Part shown: positions 8,537 to 16,182 of the stretch, one piece after another
How the letters are laid out: each line of letters begins with the position of its first letter
Position numbering within the stretch: position 1 is the first letter of the stretch
Source: Ilumatobacteraceae bacterium
GTDB lineage: Bacteria > Actinomycetota > Acidimicrobiia > Acidimicrobiales > Ilumatobacteraceae
Direction of reading: 5' to 3'
DNA length: 47,195 nt
NCBI GenBank assembly: GCA_025358075.1
Contig: JANYKU010000096.1
Coordinates: forward strand, 1 to 47,195
Translations under genes and position numbers: made by a program
Notes under the pieces: model-generated
What the model saw: the letters and a program-made list of their open reading frames with translations, nothing else
Databases searched by the model: none
Told to the model about the DNA's origin: nothing

Positions 8537-9343
8537 GTGGAGTTCGCCGACAAAGTTGCAGTGGTCACCGGAGCCGCGTCGTTCATCGGCTCTGCGATCG
8601 GCAGCCAATTGGTCGCTGCCGGCGCGCGCGTGGTGCTCGGCGATCTCGACGACAAGATCGGCGGCGACGTTGCCTCGGGTCTGGGCGCCTCGGCGCGGTT
8701 CGTTCGAACTGACGTAACACGCGATGCGGATCTCGATGTGCTGATCGACACCGCGGTCGCCGAGTTCGGCGGTCTCGACTTCGTGGTGTCGGCAGCAGCG
8801 GTCTTCGTCGATGCGCAGATGCAGACGACGCGCGAGCAATGGCATCACGCCCTCGACGTCAACGTGATCGCCGCGGCGATGCTCATCGAGAAGGCGGTGC
8901 CGCACATGGTGCAGCGCGGGAGCGGGGCAGTGGTGATCATCGCCTCGATCTCGGCGAAGCACTCACAACCGAATCGCCTCGTCTACCCGGTGACGAAATC
9001 GGCACTGCTCGGACTGGCCCGCAACTCGGCGCAGCTGCTGGCCGACCAATCGATCCGCGTCAACACCGTCTCACCCGGCTGGACGTGGAGCCGGAACATC
9101 GAGCGACGATACGGATCACGTGAGCGAGCCGACTCGGTCGCCGCCGAGTTCCAAGCGCTCGGGCGGCTGGCCCATCCCGAAGAGATCGCCGATGCCGTGC
9201 TGTACCTCTTGTCCGACCGGGCATCGTTCATCACTGGCACCGACCTCGCTGTCGACGGCGGGTACGCGGCGATGGGCCCTGAGGCGCTCGGCCAGGCGTT
9301 CGAGAAGATCCCGGTGATCCCCAGCGAAGGAGTGCGGCCGTGA
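8537..9343 (+). CDS. Short-chain dehydrogenase/reductase (classical SDR)
   Basis: 268 residues. The start is GTG at 8537 because AAGGAG (8526-8531) lies five bases before it; the frame is open further upstream, to 8477, without a comparable site. The Rossmann nucleotide motif is TGAASFIGSAIG near residue 10, the catalytic serine lies in IIASISA, and the YxxxK pair is in YPVTKSALLGLARN. NTVSPGWTWS and the C-terminal ITGTDLAVDGGY are typical of family members using NAD(P)H on alcohols or ketones. The next gene, an SMP-30 lactonase, overlaps its end by four bases (GTGA at 9340), suggesting a sugar or hydroxyacid oxidation route: dehydrogenase, then lactonase. Confidence 0.93.
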   Translation: MEFADKVAVVTGAASFIGSAIGSQLVAAGARVVLGDLDDKIGGDVASGLGASARFVRTDVTRDADLDVLIDTAVAEFGGLDFVVSAAAVFVDAQMQTTREQWHHALDVNVIAAAMLIEKAVPHMVQRGSGAVVIIASISAKHSQPNRLVYPVTKSALLGLARNSAQLLADQSIRVNTVSPGWTWSRNIERRYGSRERADSVAAEFQALGRLAHPEEIADAVLYLLSDRASFITGTDLAVDGGYAAMGPEALGQAFEKIPVIPSEGVRP

Positions 9344-10221
9344 CCGACATCGATTGCGTGCTCGACATCCGAGCCCAACTCGGCGAGTGTCCGGTGTGGA
9401 GCGGCCGCGATCAGTGCCTCTACTGGATCGACGTCGATTCGCAGCTGCTGTACCGCTATGACCCGGATCACGATCGGAGCGAGAGCCGTCACCTCCCGGG
9501 TCGACCAGGTTCCTTCGCGCTCACGCACGACGCCGACCGTCTGCTGATCGCCATCGAACATCAACTCGTCGATCTGGTCTGGTCGACGGGAGAAGTCACC
9601 AAGCGCGGCGAGCTCGAGGCTGACGACGCACCCACTCGGCTCAACGATGGTCGCGCCGATCCTGCCGGCAGGTTCTGGGTCGGCTCGATGGACATCCCTG
9701 CGTACAACGGGCAGAAGGCCGGCACGCTGTATCGCGTTGAAGCAAATGGAGGTAGCGAGGCGATCCAGGCCGGGGTCGGCGTGTCGAATGGGCTGGCCTT
9801 CAGCCCCGACGGGTCGGTGATGTACTGGGCCGACACGACCCGCGATCTGGTGTGGACATACGACTACGACGTCGCCTCGGGGACCCGACGCAACGAGCGG
9901 GTCTTCCTCGATTTCTCCACGCTGCCGGGGCGCCCCGACGGTGCGTGCGTCGACGAGACCGGCTGCTACTGGGTGGCGTGCGTCTATGGATGGTCACTGC
10001 TGCGGGCGACGCCCGATGGCGACGTCGATCGCATCATCGAGCTGCCCGTCGAAAAGCCTTCGATGCCCGCGTTCGGCGGCGCCGACCTCGACGTGCTGTA
10101 CCTCACGTCGATCAGCACCGGAGGTTCCGTGCCGCTCGCCCCCGGCCAGCCATGGGCCGGCGCGCTGCTCACGATGGTGCCCGGTGTGAAGGGACTTCCC
10201 GAGTCGCTGTTCGCCGGCTGA
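9340..10221 (+). CDS. SMP-30/gluconolactonase/LRE family lactonase
   Basis: 293 residues, the normal length for this six-bladed beta-propeller family, which hydrolyses sugar lactones with a bound divalent metal. Expected metal ligands are visible: Glu16 in LGECPVW, Asn in GVSNGLAFSPDG and Asp in GRPDGACVDETG. The family's LNDGRADPAGRFWVGSM segment is also present. Its GTG start overlaps the SDR stop, so the pair is co-translated. Together they would turn a sugar or polyol into its lactone and then the open aldonate. It converges on the D-2-hydroxyacid dehydrogenase gene six bases away. The actual substrate cannot be read from sequence. Confidence 0.92.
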   Translation: MTDIDCVLDIRAQLGECPVWSGRDQCLYWIDVDSQLLYRYDPDHDRSESRHLPGRPGSFALTHDADRLLIAIEHQLVDLVWSTGEVTKRGELEADDAPTRLNDGRADPAGRFWVGSMDIPAYNGQKAGTLYRVEANGGSEAIQAGVGVSNGLAFSPDGSVMYWADTTRDLVWTYDYDVASGTRRNERVFLDFSTLPGRPDGACVDETGCYWVACVYGWSLLRATPDGDVDRIIELPVEKPSMPAFGGADLDVLYLTSISTGGSVPLAPGQPWAGALLTMVPGVKGLPESLFAG

Positions 10222-10227
10222 GGCGCG

Positions 10228-11208
10228 TCAGCGCGCTTGCTTGTTGACGACGTTCGGCGGCATCTCGCCGCTCAACAACGCAATCACCGACCGCGTCGCC
10301 ATCTCGTTCATCGCCGCGATCGCCCGGTGACTCAGCCCGGCGACGTGCGGGGTCACGAGCACGCTCGGCAGATCGAGCAAGTCGGATTCAAATGGCGGTT
10401 CCTCGGCGAACACGTCGAGCCCGGCCGCGGCGAGACGACCACTACGAAGTGCATCGGCCAGCGCGGCCTCGTCGACGATGTGCCCGCGCGACGCGTTGAC
10501 CAGAACGGCGGTCGGCTGCATCAATGCCAGTTCCCTGGTTCCGATGAGACCGCGCGTCTGATCGAGCAGCGGTACGTGCAGCGTGACGACATCCGACTCC
10601 GAGAGGAGGTGGTCGAGGTCGACGAGCTCGGTCCCTTCCGGCGCCGTCGTCAGCGCCGGATCGCAGACCAGAACTCTCGAGCCGAACGCCAGCACGCGGC
10701 GGATCACACCGCGGCCGATGGTGCCAGAACCGATCACGCCGACGGTGGCACCGACGAGGTCGTTCGGCGTGATGCTGCCGGCCCGATCCCATCGGTGTTC
10801 GCGCAGCGATTGGTCATGCTCGACGAGACGGCGAACGAGGGCGAGCATCAGCGCCAGCGTGTGATCGGCGACGGTCTCCTCGTTCGTTCCCGGCGCAGTG
10901 GCGATGAGAACCCCAGCCTTCGTCGCTGCGGGGACGTCGATGGCATCGACACCGACCCCGGTGCGGGCGATCACCTTCAAGTTCGGGCAGGCGTCGAACA
11001 CGTCGGTGCTGAACGGATCGTTGCTGGCGATCACCGCGACGGCATCACCGAGCAACCCGGCCAACTCCGTGGATGTCCGCGCGCCCATCTTTGGTTCAAG
11101 TCGGATCGACAGGCCCGCGTCTCGTAGAAGCCGTCCGCTGCTCGGCCCGTCGATGTCGTAGCCGGGCCACGTGACCACGACCTCGCCAGTCAAACCATGG
11201 TCGTGCAT
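10228..11208 (-). CDS. D-isomer-specific 2-hydroxyacid dehydrogenase (SerA-like)
   Basis: 326 residues. It has an N-terminal substrate domain and a central NAD-binding Rossmann fold with GVIGSGTIGRGVIRR. Catalytic residues are in place: Arg in NASRGHIVDEAAL, Glu in GLDVFAEEPPF, and His in VTPHVAGLS. There is no C-terminal ACT domain, so it is not a feedback-regulated biosynthetic SerA and is more likely a catabolic phosphoglycerate, glyoxylate or hydroxyacid dehydrogenase. It converges on the SDR-lactonase pair and may act on a product of that route, which is an inference from position only. Confidence 0.92.
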   Translation of the reverse strand: MHDHGLTGEVVVTWPGYDIDGPSSGRLLRDAGLSIRLEPKMGARTSTELAGLLGDAVAVIASNDPFSTDVFDACPNLKVIARTGVGVDAIDVPAATKAGVLIATAPGTNEETVADHTLALMLALVRRLVEHDQSLREHRWDRAGSITPNDLVGATVGVIGSGTIGRGVIRRVLAFGSRVLVCDPALTTAPEGTELVDLDHLLSESDVVTLHVPLLDQTRGLIGTRELALMQPTAVLVNASRGHIVDEAALADALRSGRLAAAGLDVFAEEPPFESDLLDLPSVLVTPHVAGLSHRAIAAMNEMATRSVIALLSGEMPPNVVNKQAR

Positions 11209-11472
11209 GAGCTGAGGAATGTAGCAGCGGGTCGACGCCGTGTCGCCCCAGGCGCGGGCGGGCCCTCGCGCTCACTGTGGAGCGCGAGGGCCGCTGTCCC
11301 TTAGGGGGACTCCCTTTGTCCTCGGAGGGCCGAACCGTTCAGAACGACCGTTGGGGGCTGACCCCATTGTGGGTCCTCGCGGGCTCGCGAGCCAGGGACG
11401 AAGGTCATGATCTGTCCGAAGGGAGCGATGGTCGGCGTTTCTCCCAATCGGCCAGTCGGTGACAGCATCCGC
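11209..11472. other. Structured non-coding gap between two minus-strand genes
   Basis: 264 bases with no convincing coding frame. It contains a perfect 13-bp inverted repeat (11261-11273 with 11280-11292, loop ACTGTG), a 12-base palindrome GGCTCGCGAGCC (11382-11393), and several G- and C-rich blocks (about 11296-11380) that could pair. It could be the 3' end of the protease transcript, the leader of the dehydrogenase gene, or a small RNA. I recognise no known riboswitch. Confidence 0.5.
11261..11292. terminator. Perfect 13-bp stem, terminator-like hairpin
   Basis: GGCCCTCGCGCTC pairs exactly with GAGCGCGAGGGCC around a six-base loop. There is no T tract on either side, as is common in high-GC actinomycetes. 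It lies about 180 bases beyond the protease stop (11473) and about 50 bases upstream of the dehydrogenase start (11208), so it could separate the two transcripts. Confidence 0.5.
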
Positions 11473-12627
11473 TCAACAGGTTTGGCAGTCGAGGGTGAAG
11501 GTGTTCTCGGAGGTGTACGAGTTCACGCCCGAGATGGTTTGGAGCTCTTGGTTGCCCTCGGCGTGGCCCGGGGTCGTGATCGGGATGGTGATGGTGGCGG
11601 GCGGCGTGTTGAAGCCGTACAGCGACGCCGTCATCCCGGCGTAGTCAATCGAACCGGCGGGCACGTCCGACGCGACCGTGAGTTGGATCTGCAGCTGGGT
11701 GTCGGTAGCGGTGCCCGTGATGGTCGAGAGCATGCCCGTCATCGGGTTGGTGATGAATTCGGGGTGTGTGCAGACTGGTGCGCCGTCCATGGTGGTGGTC
11801 GCAGTACCGGTCAGCGTGGCGTCGGCCGCGACGGTGAGCTTCAGCGCGGTCGCCCATGTCGCCGAGCAGACGAGCCCTCCCCCTTGGGCCGTGACGGTGT
11901 CGTTCGATGACGAGGTCATCGTGCCGGTCCAGCACTTCGGGAGTTTCTGGCCTGCGTTCTCGACGATCTTGCCGATGCGGTCGATCAGGACCTGGTCGAT
12001 GTTCTCCGAGCCCGAGCTGGCCATCTCGGTGTTCTCACGCCCCGGCAACGGTTTGGATCCGGTCACCTTCCCGTTGGCGTCCTTGATGTCGGTGTAGTCG
12101 TCGGCGAGTCCAATCAGATGACCTACTTCGTGGGCGACCGTGTCGGTGCCCACCGGCGGCCATGTGCCCCCGATGTCGGCGCTGAACGGGATGCTGTCGT
12201 CCGCGTTGGCGTCAGTCGCTCCCGGGATGAACACGCCAGGTCTCAGATCGGGATCGAAGCCGAGCTCGATCCGGTGATGGCCCGGCGTCGCGGGCGAATT
12301 GAAGGGCTTCGGGATGAACTGCAAGTCGAGCTTGAAGTTGACGCAACCCTTGTACTGAAGCTTGGCGAAGGCGTCGTTCCACAACTTGGCGGCGCTGCCG
12401 TAGAGCGTGGAGATCGGCGTTCGCACACCGGTGTCGAGATCTTTGATCCCGACTTCCGTACCGTTGGCGTTGATCGCTCCGACGAGATCGACGGGCACGG
12501 TCAACGTCACCGTGCCGCCGTCGCTGGTCACGGTGGTCTTGGCGGCGCTACGACCTGCCGGCGTCAAACACGCCAGTACCACCACGACACCGGTGGCCAC
12601 GACACGACGCAGTCGACGCCCGCGCAT
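11473..12627 (-). CDS. Secreted metzincin-type zinc metalloprotease (cassette A)
   Basis: 384 residues from the ATG at 12627. That start overlaps the lipoprotein stop by one base (TGATG) and gives a clean signal peptide (about 1-29: basic start, VVATGVVVVLACL core, A-x-A-like end). The catalytic motif HEVGHLIGLADDY (166-178) fits HEXXHXXGXXD, with His166, His170 and Asp176 as zinc ligands. Met202 is a candidate Met-turn. The remaining 180 residues are Thr/Ser-rich, probably beta, with several cysteines, ending CQTC. Its paralogue is at 18960-20084. It should act outside the cell or at the cell surface beside the lipoprotein. The substrate is unknown; I do not recognise the family by name. Confidence 0.85.
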   Translation of the reverse strand: MRGRRLRRVVATGVVVVLACLTPAGRSAAKTTVTSDGGTVTLTVPVDLVGAINANGTEVGIKDLDTGVRTPISTLYGSAAKLWNDAFAKLQYKGCVNFKLDLQFIPKPFNSPATPGHHRIELGFDPDLRPGVFIPGATDANADDSIPFSADIGGTWPPVGTDTVAHEVGHLIGLADDYTDIKDANGKVTGSKPLPGRENTEMASSGSENIDQVLIDRIGKIVENAGQKLPKCWTGTMTSSSNDTVTAQGGGLVCSATWATALKLTVAADATLTGTATTTMDGAPVCTHPEFITNPMTGMLSTITGTATDTQLQIQLTVASDVPAGSIDYAGMTASLYGFNTPPATITIPITTPGHAEGNQELQTISGVNSYTSENTFTLDCQTC

Positions 12628-13289
12628 CACCCGAACTCCTCGATCGCCGGATCCCAACGCAAGGTGGCCCCGTGATCTTTCCACCATTGCTGCCAGGCCT
12701 GCTTGACGTTCGCAGCCGCGGCAGGATCAGTGGCGGCCCGCAACCCGAGATCCTGGTTCGTGAACCGCAACAGCTGAGCCCTGGCGAAGTCGGACGTCGT
12801 CTGCGCCGGCTCCCAGTACACGAACGCGTCGGTCGAACCGAGCTCGTCGATGAGCGCCGGCAGACTCGACTTGTCACCCCGATAGGCCAACGCCGTCGCC
12901 GCCAACAACCGATCCTCGACGCGCGCCGAGGTCAACAACGTGGCCAGCGCGGTCATGGATCCGGCTGACTTGGCCGTACGACTCAGCGCGTAGACCGCGG
13001 CGTAGTGCACTGACGGGTCTGCATCTCCAAGATGGGCCAGCGCTCCGGCTTCTACCTTGACGGGATCGGCGCCAATGTCGGCCTCGAGGGCGACGAAGTC
13101 GGCGTTGACGCCCTGACCAGTCCCGAACCCGGTGATCGACTGATCCACCGGCTGAGCCACCGAGTTCGCTGCCGTCACCGTGACGACGGCCACGCTTGAA
13201 CCGGGCCCGCTGTTGACGGCTCCGCCACCACTGCTACAACTACTGATCACGATGGCGGCCACAACGGACCACAGCCGTGCCCGGCTCAT
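12627..13289 (-). CDS. HEAT-like repeat lipoprotein (cassette A)
   Basis: 220 residues. A short signal ends in a lipobox-like VISSC with Cys18 as the acylation site, followed by a Ser/Gly-rich tether. The mature part is alpha-helical, with HEAT-like units (EAGALAHLGDADPSVHYAAVYAL; LLAATALAYRGDKSSLPALIDEL) and a tail containing W-x-x-W and a conserved-looking W/L-x-F-D-x-E pattern. GAGGAAG lies eight bases before the ATG at 13289. The protease gene follows with a TGATG overlap, so the two products are made together. Its paralogue, at 18193-18963, precedes the second protease. It could hold or restrain the protease at the membrane; that is inference. Confidence 0.82.
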   Translation of the reverse strand: MSRARLWSVVAAIVISSCSSGGGAVNSGPGSSVAVVTVTAANSVAQPVDQSITGFGTGQGVNADFVALEADIGADPVKVEAGALAHLGDADPSVHYAAVYALSRTAKSAGSMTALATLLTSARVEDRLLAATALAYRGDKSSLPALIDELGSTDAFVYWEPAQTTSDFARAQLLRFTNQDLGLRAATDPAAAANVKQAWQQWWKDHGATLRWDPAIEEFG

Positions 13290-13479
13290 TGCGCATCACT
13301 TCCTCAGTTGCCCACCGTGGGCCGAACTGGCCATGACAATACTCGAATCGACCCCGTCCGAACCTCGGAATCCTTAGCCACGGTCCGTGGCGCCTCGCAG
13401 TCAACGGCCCGTGCCAGAGATCGGGGCGGACGGTCAGCGGACGTCGGCGATGGTGGTGGGGTCGGTGGTGGTCGTCATG

Positions 13480-13932
13480 TCAGCCCTGGCCGAGCCAGAT
13501 CAATTCCAGCTGGATGTTGTCGGGGTCGCGGAACACCAGCGTGGAGAATCGGAACGGCTCGGTGCGATCGGTGATCTGACCGTGGGCGACCTCGAGTCGG
13601 TCGAGGTGGGCGACCCACTCATCCAGATCCTCGCGCCGGGCGACGTTGATCGAGAGGTGGTCGAGGCCAGTTCGGTGCTCGGCGAAGGTCTCGCCTTCGT
13701 TGGCGTCGTGATGATCGAGGCCGATGTCGACGGTCGTCCCAGGGCGATGGATGAGCACGGTGAAGCCGGTACCGCCGTTGTGGGGTTCGAGTATCAGACG
13801 CTCGAACCCGAGGACTCGGCCATACCAGGCCTCGCTGGCCTCGACATCGCTGACGGTCAGGCCGACGTGGTGGATGCCCGACACGGCTGGGATCGTTTGG
13901 TGATCCATCTCCGCTTGTACTGGGTTCTCCAC
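13480..13932 (-). CDS. VOC-family (glyoxalase/dioxygenase fold) protein
   Basis: 150 residues with two beta-alpha-beta-beta-beta modules: HHVGLTVSDVEASEAWYGRVLGFE at the start and LDHLSINVARREDLDEWVAHL in the middle, ending FRDPDNIQLELIW. The His of HHVGL, the His of LDHLSI and the Glu of LELI are the usual metal ligands. Family members include glyoxalases, fosfomycin-type transferases and ring-cleaving dioxygenases; which one this is cannot be told. The GTG at 13932 is supported by AAAGGGAG seven bases upstream. It is divergent from a TetR gene with an operator-like repeat between them, so that regulator probably controls it. Confidence 0.88.
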   Translation of the reverse strand: MENPVQAEMDHQTIPAVSGIHHVGLTVSDVEASEAWYGRVLGFERLILEPHNGGTGFTVLIHRPGTTVDIGLDHHDANEGETFAEHRTGLDHLSINVARREDLDEWVAHLDRLEVAHGQITDRTEPFRFSTLVFRDPDNIQLELIWLGQG

Positions 13933-13948
13933 GTGCTGACTCCCTTTG

Positions 13949-13978
13949 CTAGAATGCTGTAGTGTAATGTCGTTCTAG
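13949..13978. promoter_or_regulatory. TetR operator candidate
   Basis: Inverted repeat CTAGAATG (13949-13956) and CGTTCTAG (13971-13978), seven of eight positions complementary, with a 14-base spacer. It lies in the divergent gap between the VOC gene (start 13932) and the TetR gene (start 14012), and AT-rich -10-like hexamers lie within it. Confidence 0.55.
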
Positions 13979-14011
13979 TCCTTGTTCGACCGATCGTCAA
14001 GGGGGTTCGTT

Positions 14012-14662
14012 TTGCCGAGAGCACGCAAAGGAGAACGGGGATTCGACACGAGAGCGCGCATCGTCGGGGCCGCCAGCACGCTGTTCTGCGAGCGCGGCTA
14101 CCTCGACACGACAATGGCCGCGATCGCTGCGGGGGCCGGCGTGGTGGTACAGACGCTGTACCTCAGCTTCGGCTCGAAGGTGGCGATTCTCGAGGCCGCG
14201 CACGATACGGCCGTCGTCGGCGACGATGAGCCGATCCCGGTGCTCGAGCGCCCGTGGGTCACCGAGGTGCACAGCGAGCGCGATGGGCCGCATGCCCTCG
14301 AAATGGTCATGTCAAACGCTCGGCGCATCAACGTGCGGGTGGCCCCCATCTATGGGGCCATCCAGGCAGCAGCGGCCGACCCGGAGGTCGCCGCGTTGTT
14401 GGATCGAATCCGCGCGCAACGCCTGTCGACCATGCGCGCGTTGGCGGCGGATCTCGCGGTCAAGCCGGGCTTCACGACAACAGAATCGGCTGAGTCGGCA
14501 GCGGACGTTCTCTACGCCGTTGCCAGCATCGAATTCCTCGGGCTACTCGTTTCGCAACGACATTGGTCGCTCGACAAATTGGATGAATGGGCGTACGAGA
14601 TCGCAGCGAGCCGGCTCTTCCCCCGAACTGCTGCGACCGCCACGCTAGGCAGTCGCGGCTGA
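14012..14662 (+). CDS. TetR/AcrR-family transcriptional regulator
   Basis: 216 residues. The N-terminal helix-turn-helix covers about residues 12-58, with ARIVGAASTLFCERGYLDTT, then MAAIAAGAGVVVQTLYLSFGS and K-VAILEAAHD. The larger C-terminal domain is helical and ligand-binding. The preferred start is TTG at 14012, with AAGGGGG seven bases upstream. A frame extends back to 13982, but that would run into the operator region. It diverges from the VOC gene and probably represses it and itself. The inducer is unknown. Confidence 0.88.
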   Translation: MPRARKGERGFDTRARIVGAASTLFCERGYLDTTMAAIAAGAGVVVQTLYLSFGSKVAILEAAHDTAVVGDDEPIPVLERPWVTEVHSERDGPHALEMVMSNARRINVRVAPIYGAIQAAAADPEVAALLDRIRAQRLSTMRALAADLAVKPGFTTTESAESAADVLYAVASIEFLGLLVSQRHWSLDKLDEWAYEIAASRLFPRTAATATLGSRG

Positions 14663-14690
14663 GGCGTGAGGCCAACGTCTTCGAGGTCAG

Positions 14691-14933
14691 TTACTGCTGA
14701 TAGCCCTCGACGATGCGTGCGGGACGCAACTGGGCGTCATCGAGGTTCTGGCCCGCATCACGCCGCGCGCGCCGCTGACGCAACAGATCCCAACACTGGT
14801 CGAGCGCGACCTCGATCGACCGAAGATTGGCGACTTCTTCGTCGGACGGAGGGGCCCCGCTGTGAGTTCGCCCCAGTGCGTGCTCATCGTCGACGAGCTC
14901 GCCGATGCGGCGAACGATCTCGATCTCGTCCAT
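14691..14933 (-). CDS. DUF2630 family protein
   Basis: 80 residues, matching the short actinobacterial DUF2630 family. It has an N-terminal I-x-x-R-I-x-E-L-V-D-x-E-H-x-L helix, SDEEVANLRSIEVALDQCWDL in the middle, the basic LRQRRARRDAG stretch and the terminal RPARIVEGYQQ. No function is established for the family; the helices suggest a small dimer or adaptor. The ATG at 14933 is preceded by AAAGGAA. It converges on the TetR gene 28 bases away. A perfect dyad lies about 25 bases upstream of its start. Confidence 0.88.
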   Translation of the reverse strand: MDEIEIVRRIGELVDDEHALGRTHSGAPPSDEEVANLRSIEVALDQCWDLLRQRRARRDAGQNLDDAQLRPARIVEGYQQ

Positions 14934-14955
14934 GCGTCGTTCCTTTCAACCCGAT

Positions 14956-14972
14956 CACCTGATCGTCAGGTG
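14956..14972. promoter_or_regulatory. Perfect 7-bp dyad upstream of the DUF2630 gene
   Basis: CACCTGA-TCG-TCAGGTG, a 17-base dyad starting 23 bases upstream of the ATG. The compact spacing suits a dimeric repressor site. No dedicated regulator is adjacent. Confidence 0.4.
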
Positions 14973-15143
14973 CCGCGTTTGCCTGTCGAGACGCGGAACC
15001 CTACCTGGTTCTCAAAACCGTCGCGGCGTGTGGTGCTCCCTGAAATGCATCCTGTAGCTCGGGCTTCGACGTCGGCCGAAAGCGATCTCGTCAGCCTGTT
15101 CGAACCATCGCCGGGTCCAGCCGCTCGGCCGAATTCGACGTGC

Positions 15144-15542
15144 CTAGTCGCCGAAGACGTCGCGGCTGAGCTGAATGAAGAAGGTGTGGTCGTGACCTTT
15201 GTTGGGGTCCTCTGAGTTGTACTTGGCCGTCGAGGCCGAGCCATTGGGAACGTGTTCTTCGGAGTAGATCGCGCCAACCGGGCAGACGTCGGGCTGGTAG
15301 CACGCTGTGCACGACGTGCACTCGTCGAGGTTCACGTACAGCAACGTGTTTCCGAAGATGGCGATCGAGTCGGGATTGGGCGTGTGGGTGTTTTCGATGA
15401 CGCCGCTGCCGGCTTCGTCTTCGGAGAACAGGGTGTTCTTCTGCGCGTCGAATTCATAGATGCACTGCACCGGGCACACATCGACGCACGCCCGATCTTT
15501 CACACCGATGCAGGCCTCCGTGATGATTGCGAGACCGGCCAT
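15144..15542 (-). CDS. Ferredoxin with two Fe-S cluster motifs (FdxA-like)
   Basis: 132 residues. The first cluster motif is C11-x7-C19-x3-C23-P-V-x-C27 and the second CTSCTACYQPDVCPVGAIY. This fits seven- or eight-iron bacterial ferredoxins that carry electrons between cytosolic redox enzymes. An insertion of about 35 residues separates the motifs, and a 35-residue tail follows the second; both are longer than in compact FdxA, so it is a variant subfamily. ATG at 15542 with only a weak ribosome-binding site. It stands alone between the DUF2630 and cupin genes; the partner enzyme is not evident. Confidence 0.9.
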   Translation of the reverse strand: MAGLAIITEACIGVKDRACVDVCPVQCIYEFDAQKNTLFSEDEAGSGVIENTHTPNPDSIAIFGNTLLYVNLDECTSCTACYQPDVCPVGAIYSEEHVPNGSASTAKYNSEDPNKGHDHTFFIQLSRDVFGD

Positions 15543-15601
15543 GGTTCGACTCTATTCGTTCTCGGCGTCCCTCACAGGCGCCTGAAACACTCCAGCGATG
15601 G

Positions 15602-16120
15602 TCAGGTGAGAGCGACGTCTCTGAACGGCGGCGGACCGAGAATCTCGATGCCACCGTTCTTTTTCGCCGAGGCCTGCACGCGACCCATGTCGACCGGTCC
15701 GGCATCGATGCCCCGAGTGTCATCGCTTGCGACGGGTTCACTGGCATCCCAGTAGAACGCCTGGCAGCATCCGGGTGTGTGAAGGCACAGCAGCCGGGCG
15801 CCGTCGGCACCGGAGACCTTGAAGGCGTGAGGGACGCCACGTGGTGCGCTGGCGATGCCGCCGGGACCAACTGCGTGCTCGGTGCCGTCGAGGTGCATGA
15901 GGATCTCGCCTTCCAGGACGATCATCGTCTCGTCAGAGTCGGGGTGGATATGCAGCGGGGTGACCTTGCCGTGGTCCATCCGGTCCTCGAAGAGGAGGAA
16001 CGCACCATCGGTGTCCTGCGCCGTCGCCTTCCAGATGTGTAGGCCGCCGCCGAAGAACCAGCGGCGCTGGCCGTCGTCCGATGCTCGAACCAGAGACTGC
16101 CGGGCTGGAATCGCGGTCAT
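15602..16120 (-). CDS. Cupin-domain protein
   Basis: 172 residues with one beta-barrel cupin. Motif 1 is PLHIHPDSDETMIVLEGEI (metal ligands His, His, Glu), and motif 2 is PRGVPHAFKV with the fourth His. An N-terminal strand region (RRWFFGGGLHIWKAT) and an extended C-terminal tail resemble quercetinase-like mononuclear metal cupins found beside TetR regulators. AGGAAGG lies seven bases before the ATG at 16120. The divergent TetR gene shares a perfect palindrome with it, so repression by that regulator is likely. It could be a dioxygenase or a ligand-binding protein; the substrate is unknown. Confidence 0.87.
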   Translation of the reverse strand: MTAIPARQSLVRASDDGQRRWFFGGGLHIWKATAQDTDGAFLLFEDRMDHGKVTPLHIHPDSDETMIVLEGEILMHLDGTEHAVGPGGIASAPRGVPHAFKVSGADGARLLCLHTPGCCQAFYWDASEPVASDDTRGIDAGPVDMGRVQASAKKNGGIEILGPPPFRDVALT

Positions 16121-16136
16121 GGCTTCACCTTCCTGC

Positions 16137-16158
16137 TCATGGGACTAGTGTCCCATGA
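16137..16158. promoter_or_regulatory. Perfect 22-bp palindromic operator
   Basis: TCATGGGAC-TAGT-GTCCCATGA, nine perfectly paired bases on each side, centred between the cupin start (16120) and the TetR start (16183). The position and symmetry fit a TetR dimer site controlling both genes. Confidence 0.7.
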
Positions 16159-16182
16159 CGAGAATGACATACCATAAGAGTG

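Noticed and set aside
15100-15125. T-loop-like GTTCGAA sequence, possible tRNA
   Set aside because: Flanking bases do not form a T stem, and no acceptor or anticodon arm fits.
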